This document shows positions 1 to 7,628 of a DNA stretch of 64,000 nt, piece after piece (the stretch's first letter is position 1; each line of letters opens with the position of its first letter). Source of the DNA: Schlegelella_A sp965246805 (GTDB lineage: Bacteria > Pseudomonadota > Gammaproteobacteria > Burkholderiales > Burkholderiaceae_C). The stretch is from NCBI GenBank assembly GCA_965246805.1, contig CBDFFO010000007.1, forward strand, positions 62,001 through 126,000, given 5' to 3'. The translations under genes and the position numbers were made by a program. Below the pieces are notes generated by a model, which saw nothing but the letters and a program-made list of their open reading frames with translations, was not told the DNA's origin and did not search any database.

Positions 1-720
1 GCCCTTGAAGAGGGCGTCGGCCCACGCGACCGGGCCGGGCTTGGCGGCGTCGAAGAAGCGGAACAACGCGAACGCGCACGTCTCGCCGAGCAGCGTGGTC
101 GGGCCGATCAGCCACAGCACGATCCAGAACGCGATCACCTCGTCCCACACGATCGCGCCGGGGTCGGCGACGCCCATGTGACGTGCGGTCACCGTGCAGG
201 CCCACCAGCCGACGACGAGCGATGCGGCGATGAGCGCGGCCCACGCCATGTCGTCGAGGTAGGGCTGCAGCAGCCGGAACACAAGCCAGGCCCAGAGGGT
301 GCCCACCGTGCCGGGCGCCCATGGCGACAGGCCGCTGCCGAAGCCGAGGCCGAGCACGTGCGCGGGGTGCGCGAACATGAAATGCCAGGTGGGCTTGCGC
401 ACCTGTGGGCCGCGCGCGGGCGGCATGCGGTCGGGGTCGGCAACCGCGGCGCGTTCGATCGAGACGCGTTCGCCGACCGCGGCTGCATCGGGCACATCGA
501 TGAGGTCGGCAGTGCCTGCGCTGTCCGCCGCCGCGGCCTCGGCGGTGCTCCCGACTTCGACGCCCGCGTTCAGGAGACTGTCGGCGTCGCCACGCGGGTC
601 GACTGGCGGGTGCACCGGGGCCGACCTTGCGCGCGCCGCAGCGAGCGCCCACAGCGACTCGTCGCGCGGCGGCGCGGGCGGTTCGGTGCCGGAGGATTCG
701 TTCGAGGCGTCTCGCGTCAT
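1..720 (-). CDS. pgpA: Phosphatidylglycerophosphatase A, 3' end cut by window edge
   Basis: Dephosphorylates phosphatidylglycerophosphate to phosphatidylglycerol in the inner membrane. The reading frame opens at an ATG whose first bases overlap the thiL stop (ATGA, 717-720) and runs off the left edge. Family motifs are clear: GLSPWAPGTVGTL, DPGAIVWDEVIAFW and LFRFFDAAKPGPVAW, the last two forming the conserved acidic active-site region. Hydrophobic stretches between them fit membrane segments. About 115 residues rich in Ala, Asp and Glu precede the PgpA domain, much more than the short N-terminus of E. coli PgpA, so a later start is possible. The thiL-pgpA pairing is common in proteobacteria and suggests translational coupling. 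Identity is secure; the start is less so. Confidence 0.88.
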   Translation of the reverse strand, partial: MTRDASNESSGTEPPAPPRDESLWALAAARARSAPVHPPVDPRGDADSLLNAGVEVGSTAEAAAADSAGTADLIDVPDAAAVGERVSIERAAVADPDRMPPARGPQVRKPTWHFMFAHPAHVLGLGFGSGLSPWAPGTVGTLWAWLVFRLLQPYLDDMAWAALIAASLVVGWWACTVTARHMGVADPGAIVWDEVIAFWIVLWLIGPTTLLGETCAFALFRFFDAAKPGPVAWADALFKG

Positions 721-1694
721 CGGAAGTGATCGAACGACGTGAAGCGCTGATCGATGGCGCGCTCATCGGCATCGACGACGCGCAAGCCGCGACCGGCCTC
801 GATGCGGCCGATGCGCGTGACGCGGATGTCGGCCCGTTCGGCCGCGGCGGAAACCTCGGCCGCGCGCGACGGCGGCGCCGTGAACACGAGCTCGTAGTCG
901 TCGCCGCCGCTCAACGCACAGAGACGTTGCATCTCGAGCGGCTGCAGGCGCATCACCGCGCTGCGCGGCACCGCATCGGCATCGACGGTCGCGCCAACCG
1001 ACGAGCGGCCGAGCACGTGAGCGAGGTCGCCGAGCAAGCCATCGGAGACATCGATCGCACTGGTCGCGATGCCGCGCAGCGCGACGCCGAGCGCGACCCG
1101 TGGCGCCGGGCGTTCCATCGCGCGCCGCACCGCCTCGAAGGCGTCGCCCGCCAGCGCGACCCGGCCGCGCAGCACTTCGAGCGCGAGCCGCGCATCGCCG
1201 CAGGTGCCGCTCACGTAGATGTCGTCACCGACCCGCGCGCCCGATCGCAGCAGCGCCGCGCCATCGGGCACCTCGCCGAACACCGTGATCGCGATCGTCA
1301 GCGGACCGCGCGTCGTGTCGCCGCCGATGAGCTCGCAGCCTTGCGCATCGGCGAGCGCGAACAGGCCCTCGGCGAAGCCGGCCAGGAACACCTCGTCGAC
1401 CGCCGGCAGCGCGAGCGACAGCGTGCACGCGATCGGCGCCGCGCCGCAGGCGGCCAGATCGCTCAGATTGACGGCGAGCGCCTTGTGACCGAGGCGATCC
1501 GGCGCGACGGTCGACACGAAGTGCCGGCCCTCGACCAGCATGTCGCTCGAGACCGCGAGCTGATGGCCGGGCGCGGGGGCGAGCAGCGCGCAGTCGTCAC
1601 CGATGCCGAGCGCCGTGCGGCGCGCACCGACCGGTTCGACCGACGCCGCGGCGCGCGTGAAATAGCGGGCTATGAGTTCGAATTCGCCGAGCAT
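717..1694 (-). CDS. thiL: Thiamine-monophosphate kinase
   Basis: ATP-dependent phosphorylation of thiamine monophosphate to thiamine pyrophosphate, the last step of thiamine cofactor synthesis. The 325-residue product begins MLGEFELIARYF, the usual ThiL N-terminus, and carries GIGDDCALL (metal/ATP-binding loop), SDMLVEGRHF, NLSDLAACGA, GGDTTRG and SAIDVSDGLLGDL in family order. The frame is open upstream to 1895, but that part is unlike ThiL and would enter the maeB 5' end, so the ATG at 1694 is chosen. The stop overlaps the pgpA start by four bases. It is divergent from maeB across about 190 bp. Confidence 0.95.
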   Translation of the reverse strand: MLGEFELIARYFTRAAASVEPVGARRTALGIGDDCALLAPAPGHQLAVSSDMLVEGRHFVSTVAPDRLGHKALAVNLSDLAACGAAPIACTLSLALPAVDEVFLAGFAEGLFALADAQGCELIGGDTTRGPLTIAITVFGEVPDGAALLRSGARVGDDIYVSGTCGDARLALEVLRGRVALAGDAFEAVRRAMERPAPRVALGVALRGIATSAIDVSDGLLGDLAHVLGRSSVGATVDADAVPRSAVMRLQPLEMQRLCALSGGDDYELVFTAPPSRAAEVSAAAERADIRVTRIGRIEAGRGLRVVDADERAIDQRFTSFDHFR

Positions 1695-1887
1695 GCACTG
1701 GACAGGGGTAATGGGCGGGCACCGCGCGCGCGCAAGCCGCGAGAGGCACTCCGGAACGAACGCGCCAGCGGCGCGCCGCAGCGCCCGGGGATTATCGGAC
1801 GCCGGGCAGCCCACTCCTACAATGCCGCGAGCCGGCCGGCGCGTGCATTGCCCAGGGCGGCAGCACCCATCATCAGGCGACGCATTC

Positions 1888-4227
1888 ATGTCCAATTCCG
1901 AGCAGAAGGCAGCCGAGCTGCGCCAGGCGGCGCTCGACTATCACGAGTTTCCGTCGCCAGGCAAGGTGGCCATCGCGGCCACCAAACAGCTCGTCAACCA
2001 GCGCGACCTCGCGCTCGCCTACTCGCCCGGCGTCGCCGCGCCGTGCGAAGAGATCGTGGCCGACCCGGCCGCCGCGTTCCGCTACACCGCGCGCGGCAAC
2101 CTGGTCGGCGTCATCACCAACGGCACCGCGGTGCTCGGCCTCGGCGACATCGGCCCGCTCGCGGCCAAGCCGGTGATGGAAGGCAAGGGCGTCCTCTTCA
2201 AGAAGTTCGCCGGCATCGACGTGTTCGACATCGAGGTCAACGAGAAGAACCTCGACAAGCTGATCGACCTGATCGCGGCGCTCGAGCCCACGTTCGGCGG
2301 CATCAACCTCGAAGACATCAAGGCGCCCGACTGCTTCTACGTGGAGCGCGCGCTGCGATCGCGCATGAAGATCCCCGTCTTCCACGACGACCAGCACGGC
2401 ACCGCGATCGTGGTCGGTGCGGGCGTGCTGAACGCGCTGAAGGTGTCGGGCAAGCGGATCGAGGAAGTGAAGCTCGTGACGTCGGGCGCCGGCGCCGCCG
2501 CGCTCGCCTGCCTCGGCCTGCTGCTCAAGCTCGGTCTGCGGCGCGAAAACATCTGGGTCACCGACCTCGCCGGCGTGGTCTACGAGGGACGCAAGGAACT
2601 GATGGACGAGGACAAGATCGCGTTCGCGCAAGCCACTCCGCACCGCACGCTCGCCGACGTCATCGTCGGCGCCGACATCTTTCTCGGCCTCTCGGCGGCC
2701 GGCGTGCTGAAGCAGCCGATGGTCGCGAAGATGGCCGACCGACCCGTGATCTTCGCGCTCGCGAACCCGTCGCCCGAGATCCTGCCGGAAGAGGTGCTCG
2801 AGGTGCGCACCGACGCGTTGATCGCGACCGGCCGCACCGATTACCCGAACCAGATCAACAACGTTCTCTGCTTCCCGTACATCTTCCGCGGCGCGCTCGA
2901 TTCGGGCGCGACGACGATCACGATCGAGATGGAGATCGCCGCGGTGCACGCGATCGCCGATCTCGCACAGGCCGAGCAGAGTGAAGTGGTGGCGGCGGCC
3001 TATTCCGGCGCCTCGCTCAGCTTCGGCCCCGAGTACCTGATCCCGAAGCCGTTTGACCCGCGGCTGATGATGCGCATCGCGCCGGCCGTCGCGCAGGCAG
3101 CCGCCGATTCGGGCGTGGCGTTGCGGCCGATCGAAGACCTCGACGCGTACCGCGCCAAGCTGCAGACCTTCGTCTATGCCTCGGGCACGACGATGCGGCC
3201 GATCTTCGCGATGGCCAAGGCCGCGTTGAGGAAGCGCATCGCCTATGCCGAGGGCGAAGAGGAACGGGTGCTGCGCGCGGTGCAGGTCGTGATCGACGAG
3301 AACCTCGCCCGGCCGACGCTGATCGGCCGGCCCGAGATCATCGCGCAGCGCATCGCGAAGTTTGGGCTGCGGCTGACGGCGGGGGTCGACTACGACATCG
3401 TCAACACCGAGAACGACCACCGCTACCGCGACTACTGGCAGACGTATCACCGGATGATGGCGCGCAGCGGCGTGTCGGCGCAGTTCGCGAAGATCGAGAT
3501 GCGGCGCCGGCTCACGCTGATCGGCGCGATGCTTTTGAAGACCGGCGAAGTCGACGGCCTCTTGTGTGGCACCTGGGGCTCGACCTCGATGCACCTGCAG
3601 TACATCGATCAGGTGATCGGCCTGCGCGAGGGCGCCCGCACCTACGCGTGCATGAACGGGCTGATCCTGCCGGGCCGCCAGGTGATGCTGGTCGACACCC
3701 ACGTCAACTACGACCCGACAGCCGAGCAGATCGCCGAGTTCACGGTGATGGCGGCCGAGGAAATGATGCGCTTCGGCCTCGAGCCGAAGGCCGCGCTGCT
3801 CTCGCACAGCAACTTCGGCACCAGCAACCAGCCGTCAGCGCTGAAGATGCGCGAAGCGCTGGCGCTGCTGCAATCGCAGGCGCCCTGGCTCGAAGTCGAT
3901 GGCGAGATGCACGGCGATGCCGCGCTCGATGCCGCCTACCGAACCGAGTACATGCCGAGCAGCACGCTCACCGGCGAGGCCAACCTTCTGGTGATGCCGA
4001 ACATCGACGCCGCCAACATCGCCTACAACCTGCTGAAGACAGCGGCCGGTGGCGGCATCGCGATCGGCCCGGTGCTGCTCGGGGCTGCGGCGCCGGTGCA
4101 CATCCTGACGCCTTCGGCCACGGTTCGCCGCATCATCAACATGACGGCGCTGACGGTGGCCGACGCCAATGCGGTGCGTTCGAGCATCGGCGCGGTCGGC
4201 ATGGCCAGCATGGCTTCGGCCTCATAG
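1888..4227 (+). CDS. maeB: NADP-dependent malic enzyme with phosphotransacetylase-like domain (MaeB type)
   Basis: Oxidative decarboxylation of malate to pyruvate with NADP, linking the TCA cycle to gluconeogenesis and NADPH supply. The 779-residue protein starts MSNSEQKAAELRQAAL and has the malic-enzyme half (YSPGVAAPCEEI, VFHDDQHGTAIV, then the nucleotide-binding VTSGAGAAALACLGL) over roughly residues 1-430. A phosphotransacetylase-like half follows (about 440-770, with LCGTWGSTSMHL and LPSATVRRI-type C-terminal sequence), as in E. coli MaeB of similar length. The PTA half is usually regulatory (acetyl-CoA sensing) rather than catalytic. In-frame codons upstream of 1888 overlap thiL on the other strand and are not family-like. 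Confidence 0.95.
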   Translation: MSNSEQKAAELRQAALDYHEFPSPGKVAIAATKQLVNQRDLALAYSPGVAAPCEEIVADPAAAFRYTARGNLVGVITNGTAVLGLGDIGPLAAKPVMEGKGVLFKKFAGIDVFDIEVNEKNLDKLIDLIAALEPTFGGINLEDIKAPDCFYVERALRSRMKIPVFHDDQHGTAIVVGAGVLNALKVSGKRIEEVKLVTSGAGAAALACLGLLLKLGLRRENIWVTDLAGVVYEGRKELMDEDKIAFAQATPHRTLADVIVGADIFLGLSAAGVLKQPMVAKMADRPVIFALANPSPEILPEEVLEVRTDALIATGRTDYPNQINNVLCFPYIFRGALDSGATTITIEMEIAAVHAIADLAQAEQSEVVAAAYSGASLSFGPEYLIPKPFDPRLMMRIAPAVAQAAADSGVALRPIEDLDAYRAKLQTFVYASGTTMRPIFAMAKAALRKRIAYAEGEEERVLRAVQVVIDENLARPTLIGRPEIIAQRIAKFGLRLTAGVDYDIVNTENDHRYRDYWQTYHRMMARSGVSAQFAKIEMRRRLTLIGAMLLKTGEVDGLLCGTWGSTSMHLQYIDQVIGLREGARTYACMNGLILPGRQVMLVDTHVNYDPTAEQIAEFTVMAAEEMMRFGLEPKAALLSHSNFGTSNQPSALKMREALALLQSQAPWLEVDGEMHGDAALDAAYRTEYMPSSTLTGEANLLVMPNIDAANIAYNLLKTAAGGGIAIGPVLLGAAAPVHILTPSATVRRIINMTALTVADANAVRSSIGAVGMASMASAS

Positions 4228-4423
4228 CGCGCCTTTGTCGCGGCTCGACCCGCGCGGCCGGCGGGCCAAAATGGCAGTCGCGTGACAGCGCCCATCGGCG
4301 CGCGGGCTGCACGAGAGCGGTTGTTCACTTAACCCTGCTCGCCCTGCACCATTTTGTGGCATTGACTTGAGCTTTCGGGGCTGATTCGTTAGTATCCCGC
4401 GATTGGTTTTTTGGGATCACCCC
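4228..4423. promoter_or_regulatory. Spacer with candidate sigma-70 promoter for the RNase/inhibitor unit
   Basis: On the plus strand TTGAGC (4367-4372) and TAGTAT (4390-4395) are separated by exactly 17 nt, a good sigma-70 layout. Initiation would fall near 4402, so the GTG at 4424 is a more plausible start for the RNase gene than the TTG at 4403. The stretch between the maeB stop and 4360 shows no convincing terminator or gene. Promoter call is from sequence only. Confidence 0.45.
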
Positions 4424-4834
4424 GTGTTTTTGGCAGAAACGCTGCGGCGGCATCGTCGAGAAGTTGCCCGCAGTTGCGTCGTCGGCGTCGCCGCCGCCGC
4501 GCTGTTTCTGGGCGGCGCCGCACAAGCCAAAAAGCCGGCACCGCCGCCGACCGTGTCGTTGAGCGAGTTGCCGGCCGAGGCGCAGCGCGTTTATCAGGCC
4601 ATTCACACGGGCGGCCCCTTCGATGACCCGAAAGACGGCTTCGTGTTCGCGAACCGCGAGCACCGGCTGGCTGCCAAACCGCGTGGCTTCTATCGCGAAT
4701 ACACCGTGGCTGCGCCGGGCGCGCACAACCGGGGAGCGCGTCGCATCGTGTGCGGCGGCAACCCACCGGCACACCCGGCCGCCTGTTTTTACACCGACGA
4801 CCATTACGCGAGTTTTCGCCGAATCGCGCAGTGA
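4424..4834 (+). CDS. Secreted guanyl-specific ribonuclease, barnase/RNase Sa family
   Basis: Predicted extracellular or periplasmic microbial RNase (N1/T1/barnase superfamily) that cleaves single-stranded RNA after G. The start region carries a signal peptide: basic stretch RRHRREVARS, then VVGVAAAALFLGGAAQA with an AQA-K cleavage site near residue 34. The mature domain has the family layout: a Glu in FYREYTV, an Arg in RGARRIVCGG and a His in YTDDHYASF, matching the catalytic Glu/Arg/His of barnase and RNase Sa. Two Cys (IVCGG and AACFY) could form a disulphide. An upstream in-frame TTG (4403) would add seven residues. The next gene is a barstar homologue, so this is a toxin-inhibitor pair. 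Confidence 0.85.
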   Translation: MFLAETLRRHRREVARSCVVGVAAAALFLGGAAQAKKPAPPPTVSLSELPAEAQRVYQAIHTGGPFDDPKDGFVFANREHRLAAKPRGFYREYTVAAPGAHNRGARRIVCGGNPPAHPAACFYTDDHYASFRRIAQ

Positions 4835-4876
4835 TCGCCGGCCAGACGATTTTCAATTGACCAGGAGGAACGCGAC

Positions 4877-5275
4877 ATGCTCTTGTTGCAGACAGTCCGT
4901 CCAAACATCGTGCAGTCGATACGCGCGTTCCGCGTCGACGAGCTGATGCTGGCCGCGCAGAACGCGGACCAACACTTTTTGTACGCCAATCTCGTGTCGG
5001 CGCAATCCAAACAGGACGTTCTCGAAAGCATCGCCCAGGCCTTCACGTTCCCGGCCCATTTCGGCAAGAACCTCGACGCGTTGTTCGACTGCATGACCGA
5101 CCTGGTGCACAAGGCGGGCGCGCAGCCCGGCTTCGTGGTGGTGCTCGAGCAATTGCCCGACAACCCGCGCTTCGACCGCGAGGCGCGCGAGCAGTTGCTC
5201 GATGTGTTTCGAGACGCGGCCGACTTCTGGGCCGAGCGGAAAATCCCGTTCAGGTGCTTCTATTCTTTTCAGTAG
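4877..5275 (+). CDS. Barstar-family ribonuclease inhibitor
   Basis: Cytoplasmic protein inhibitor that should bind and block the adjacent RNase before export. The 132-residue product has the barstar core FPAHFGKNLDALFDCMTDL (about residues 52-70), with acidic residues positioned to enter the RNase active site, and a C-terminal ending in FRCFYSFQ. There is no signal peptide, as expected for immunity. A strong ribosome-binding site (AGGAGG near 4862) lies 9-10 nt before the ATG, much better than that of the RNase gene; this would favour inhibitor excess. It lies 42 nt downstream of the RNase stop, presumably one transcript. Confidence 0.9.
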   Translation: MLLLQTVRPNIVQSIRAFRVDELMLAAQNADQHFLYANLVSAQSKQDVLESIAQAFTFPAHFGKNLDALFDCMTDLVHKAGAQPGFVVVLEQLPDNPRFDREAREQLLDVFRDAADFWAERKIPFRCFYSFQ

Positions 5276-5312
5276 CCCGCTCGCAAGACGCAATGTCTGG
5301 TGAGCGGGCTAC
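5272..5312. repeat. 41-bp hairpin overlapping the barstar stop codon
   Basis: Perfect 11-bp inverted repeat (arms GTAGCCCGCTC and GAGCGGGCTAC) with an inner AGAC/GTCT pairing in the 19-nt loop. The barstar TAG lies inside the left arm. There is no following T tract, so it is more likely an mRNA-stabilising or attenuating hairpin than a full intrinsic terminator. Confidence 0.6.
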
Positions 5313-5433
5313 CGAAGTTTCCGAAGCGCCGACGGCCAAGCCCGTCAAGGCACCGGCCCACAACAGCTTCGGCATGAACATGCCGTTGATGAGCAGTGCG
5401 TTCGACACCGCGATGTGGTTGAGCGCGGCCTGA
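5293..5433 (+). CDS. Possible small ORF, 46 residues, unknown
   Basis: ATG-initiated frame MSGERATEVSEAPTAKP... ending MWLSAA, in the same direction as the RNase/inhibitor pair and ending 24 nt before an intrinsic terminator (5458-5484). The peptide has a polar N-terminal half and a Met-rich, mildly hydrophobic C-terminal half. I do not recognise the family and see no clear Shine-Dalgarno sequence. The position just before the terminator is the only support, so it may simply be 3' untranslated sequence. Confidence 0.25.
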   Translation: MSGERATEVSEAPTAKPVKAPAHNSFGMNMPLMSSAFDTAMWLSAA

Positions 5434-5457
5434 GGGTCGCGCCGCCGCTCGCCAGAA

Positions 5458-5484
5458 GCGCTCCGCCCGGGGCGCCTCTTTTTT
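5458..5484 (+). terminator. Intrinsic terminator of the RNase/barstar unit
   Basis: GCGCTCC pairs with GGGGCGC (one G-T wobble) around a GCCC loop and is followed by CTCTTTTTT. This is a standard rho-independent terminator on the plus strand, 20 nt before the rsmA stop on the opposite strand. Confidence 0.75.
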
Positions 5485-5503
5485 GAGCGGCCTGATCGAC
5501 GCG

Positions 5504-6259
5504 TCAGACCTCTTCGAGCTGTTCGAGCAGCGCGAGGTACTCGGCGACCGATACCTCCTCGGCGCGGCGTTGCACGTCGAACGCGCCGGCGAAGCCGCGT
5601 TCGTCGAGCCAGCGACCGAGCGTGTGGCGCAGCAGCTTGCGGCGCTGCGAGAACGCGACCGTGACCATCGCGCCGAGCAGCGCCGCATCGAGCCCCGGGA
5701 TCGGTGCGAGCGGCGTCATCCGCACCACGGCCGAATCGACGCGCGGCGGCGGGTCGAAGGCCTCGGGCGGCACATCGAGCACATGCTCGAGCGCGTAGCG
5801 CCACTGCAGCATCACCGTCAGGCGGCCGAAGTCCTTGCCGCCCGGCGCGGCAATCATCCGCGCCACCACTTCGCGCTGCAGCATGAAGTGCTGGTCGACG
5901 ATGTGATCGACCGCGCCCAGCAGGTGGAAGAGGATCGGCGTCGAGATGTTGTACGGCAGGTTGCCCACAACGCGGAGCTTTCCGCCACGCCGTTCGGCGA
6001 GCGCCGCAACATCGACCCGCAGCACATCGGACTCGACCACGTCGAGCGAGCTGCGGGCCCGCCAGCGCTCTGCCAGATCGCGATCGAGCTCGATCACCGT
6101 GAGGCTCGGGCAGCGCGCAGCGAGCGGGAGCGTCAACGCGCCGAGGCCCGGGCCGATCTCAACGAGCGCGTCGCCCGGCTCCGGTGCGATCGCATCGACG
6201 ATCCGGTCGATGACCCACGCGTCGACGAGGAAGTGCTGGCCGAAGCGCTTGCGCGCCAC
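5504..6259 (-). CDS. rsmA: 16S rRNA (adenine1518/1519-N6)-dimethyltransferase
   Basis: KsgA/RsmA dimethylates two adjacent adenines near the 3' end of 16S rRNA late in 30S assembly. The product of 251 residues starts at a GTG (VARKRFGQHFLVD, the canonical N-terminus). It shows the SAM-binding VEIGPGLGALTLPLA, the acidic VIELDRDLAE, and the catalytic NLPYNIS, then the family C-terminal helical domain with FSQRRKLLRHTLG. The frame is open upstream into the surA 3' region, but that part is not family-like. It lies 31 nt downstream of surA in the same direction, giving an lptD-surA-rsmA operon as in many proteobacteria. Confidence 0.95.
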   Translation of the reverse strand: MARKRFGQHFLVDAWVIDRIVDAIAPEPGDALVEIGPGLGALTLPLAARCPSLTVIELDRDLAERWRARSSLDVVESDVLRVDVAALAERRGGKLRVVGNLPYNISTPILFHLLGAVDHIVDQHFMLQREVVARMIAAPGGKDFGRLTVMLQWRYALEHVLDVPPEAFDPPPRVDSAVVRMTPLAPIPGLDAALLGAMVTVAFSQRRKLLRHTLGRWLDERGFAGAFDVQRRAEEVSVAEYLALLEQLEEV

Positions 6260-6290
6260 GTGGCCGGAGCGGCTGCGCGTGGTCGGCCCG

Positions 6291-7628
6291 CTACTGCGGC
6301 GGCTCGCGGAGTTCAACGTAGGCGCGCCCGCGCAGGTCGCGCAGCCACTCGGTGTAGGCCGCCTCGAACTTCTGCTCGCGCAACGCGTTGCGCGCCTGCT
6401 CGCGGCGTGTGCGCGCGTCGACAGCGACATCGCGGCGTTCGAGAACCTGGATCAGGTGCACGCCGAAGCGCGTCGTCACCGGCTCGGAGATGCCGCCGAC
6501 AGGCAATGCGTTCATCGCGTCCTCGAACTCGGCTACGAAAGCGCCGGGCGGGGTCCAGTTCAGATCGCCGCCATTGGCGGCGCTGCCGTCTTCCGAGTTG
6601 TCCCGGGCGGCTTGCTCGAAGGTCTTCTTGCCGCTCGTGATCTCGCGCCGCAAGGTGTTCATGCGCGCGACGGCGATCTCCGGCGAGACCTCGTTCGAGG
6701 TGCGCAGCAGGATGTGGCGCGCATGCGTCTGCTGCACGGTCGAGCCGGCTTCCCGGCGATCGATGAGCTTGAGCACGTGGAAGCCGGCGCCAGTGCGCAG
6801 CAGTTGCGGCGACACGGCACCCGGCTGCAACGGCGTCACGGCGTTCAGGAACACCTCGGGCAATCGCTCGGTCGGCAGCAGGCCGATCTCGCCACCCTTT
6901 TCCTTGTTGGCGTCGTCCGAGATCTCACGGGCGACCTTGCCGAAATCCTCGCCAGTGCGCACCCGCGCCAGCGCCCGCTCCGCGCGAACGCGCCGCTCGG
7001 CGACGACGGCATCGCTCGCGCCGTCGGGCACCTTCACCAGGATCTGCCCGACGTTCAGTTCGACCGCACCGCCCGCCGCCTTGCGCTGTTCGAGATAGGC
7101 ATCGATGTCGGCTTCGCTGATCTTGATGCGACTGACGACCTCGCGTTCGCGCACGCGCTCGACCTGCATCTGGTCGCGGATGTCGGCGCGAAAGCGCGCG
7201 TAGTCGATGCCGTCCTTGCGGAGCCGCTCGCGCAACACCGGCAGCGTCACCTGGTTCTGTTGCGCGACGCTGGCGACGGCGCGGTCGAGCTCGACCTCGT
7301 CGATGCGAGGCCCGGTTTCGCGCGCATTGGTGATCTGCACGCGTTCGTCGATCAGCGCGTCGACGATCTGCTGGCGCAGCGCCCCAGGCGGCGGCAACGT
7401 CAGCTTGCCACGAGCCGCTTCCTCGCGCGCCTTTTCCATGCGCGCCTGCACCTCCGCCGCGGTGACGAGTTCCTGGTTGACGACCGCGATGATGTAGTCG
7501 CCGGCGCGCGGCGCCTGCTGGGCCGGGCCCTGGCCCCACGAGAGTGGCGCGAACGCGGCGAGCCCGGCGAACACGAGCCCGCCGATCACGAGGCGTGCAG
7601 AGACGGGGACGCGAATGGATTCAGTCAT
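6291..7628 (-). CDS. surA: Periplasmic peptidyl-prolyl isomerase / outer-membrane protein chaperone SurA
   Basis: Escorts unfolded outer-membrane proteins across the periplasm. The 445-residue protein has a signal peptide (LVIGGLVFAGLAAFAPLSWGQG) and an N-terminal chaperone module beginning DYIIAVVNQELVTAAEVQ. Two parvulin domains follow: the first around GGEIGLLPTERLPEVF...FHVLKLIDRR, the second around HARHILLRTSNEVSPE...FGVHLIQVLERR. A C-terminal helix completes the chaperone module. The start overlaps the lptD stop by eight bases, so translation is probably coupled. LptD is itself a SurA client. Confidence 0.96.
   Translation of the reverse strand: MTESIRVPVSARLVIGGLVFAGLAAFAPLSWGQGPAQQAPRAGDYIIAVVNQELVTAAEVQARMEKAREEAARGKLTLPPPGALRQQIVDALIDERVQITNARETGPRIDEVELDRAVASVAQQNQVTLPVLRERLRKDGIDYARFRADIRDQMQVERVREREVVSRIKISEADIDAYLEQRKAAGGAVELNVGQILVKVPDGASDAVVAERRVRAERALARVRTGEDFGKVAREISDDANKEKGGEIGLLPTERLPEVFLNAVTPLQPGAVSPQLLRTGAGFHVLKLIDRREAGSTVQQTHARHILLRTSNEVSPEIAVARMNTLRREITSGKKTFEQAARDNSEDGSAANGGDLNWTPPGAFVAEFEDAMNALPVGGISEPVTTRFGVHLIQVLERRDVAVDARTRREQARNALREQKFEAAYTEWLRDLRGRAYVELREPPQ

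Noticed and set aside
627..2984. Long open frame on the plus strand across pgpA, thiL and maeB
   Set aside because: Arg/Ala-rich shadow translation typical of high-GC DNA; the real genes in other frames carry clear family motifs.
1873..3807. Long open frame antisense to maeB
   Set aside because: No domain features and entirely inside maeB; composition is that of a complementary-strand shadow.
5320..5500. Minus-strand small ORF reading MFMPKLLWAGALTGLAVGA...
   Set aside because: It runs against the terminator direction, has no ribosome-binding site and overlaps the barstar 3' end; weaker than the plus-strand 46-codon frame.
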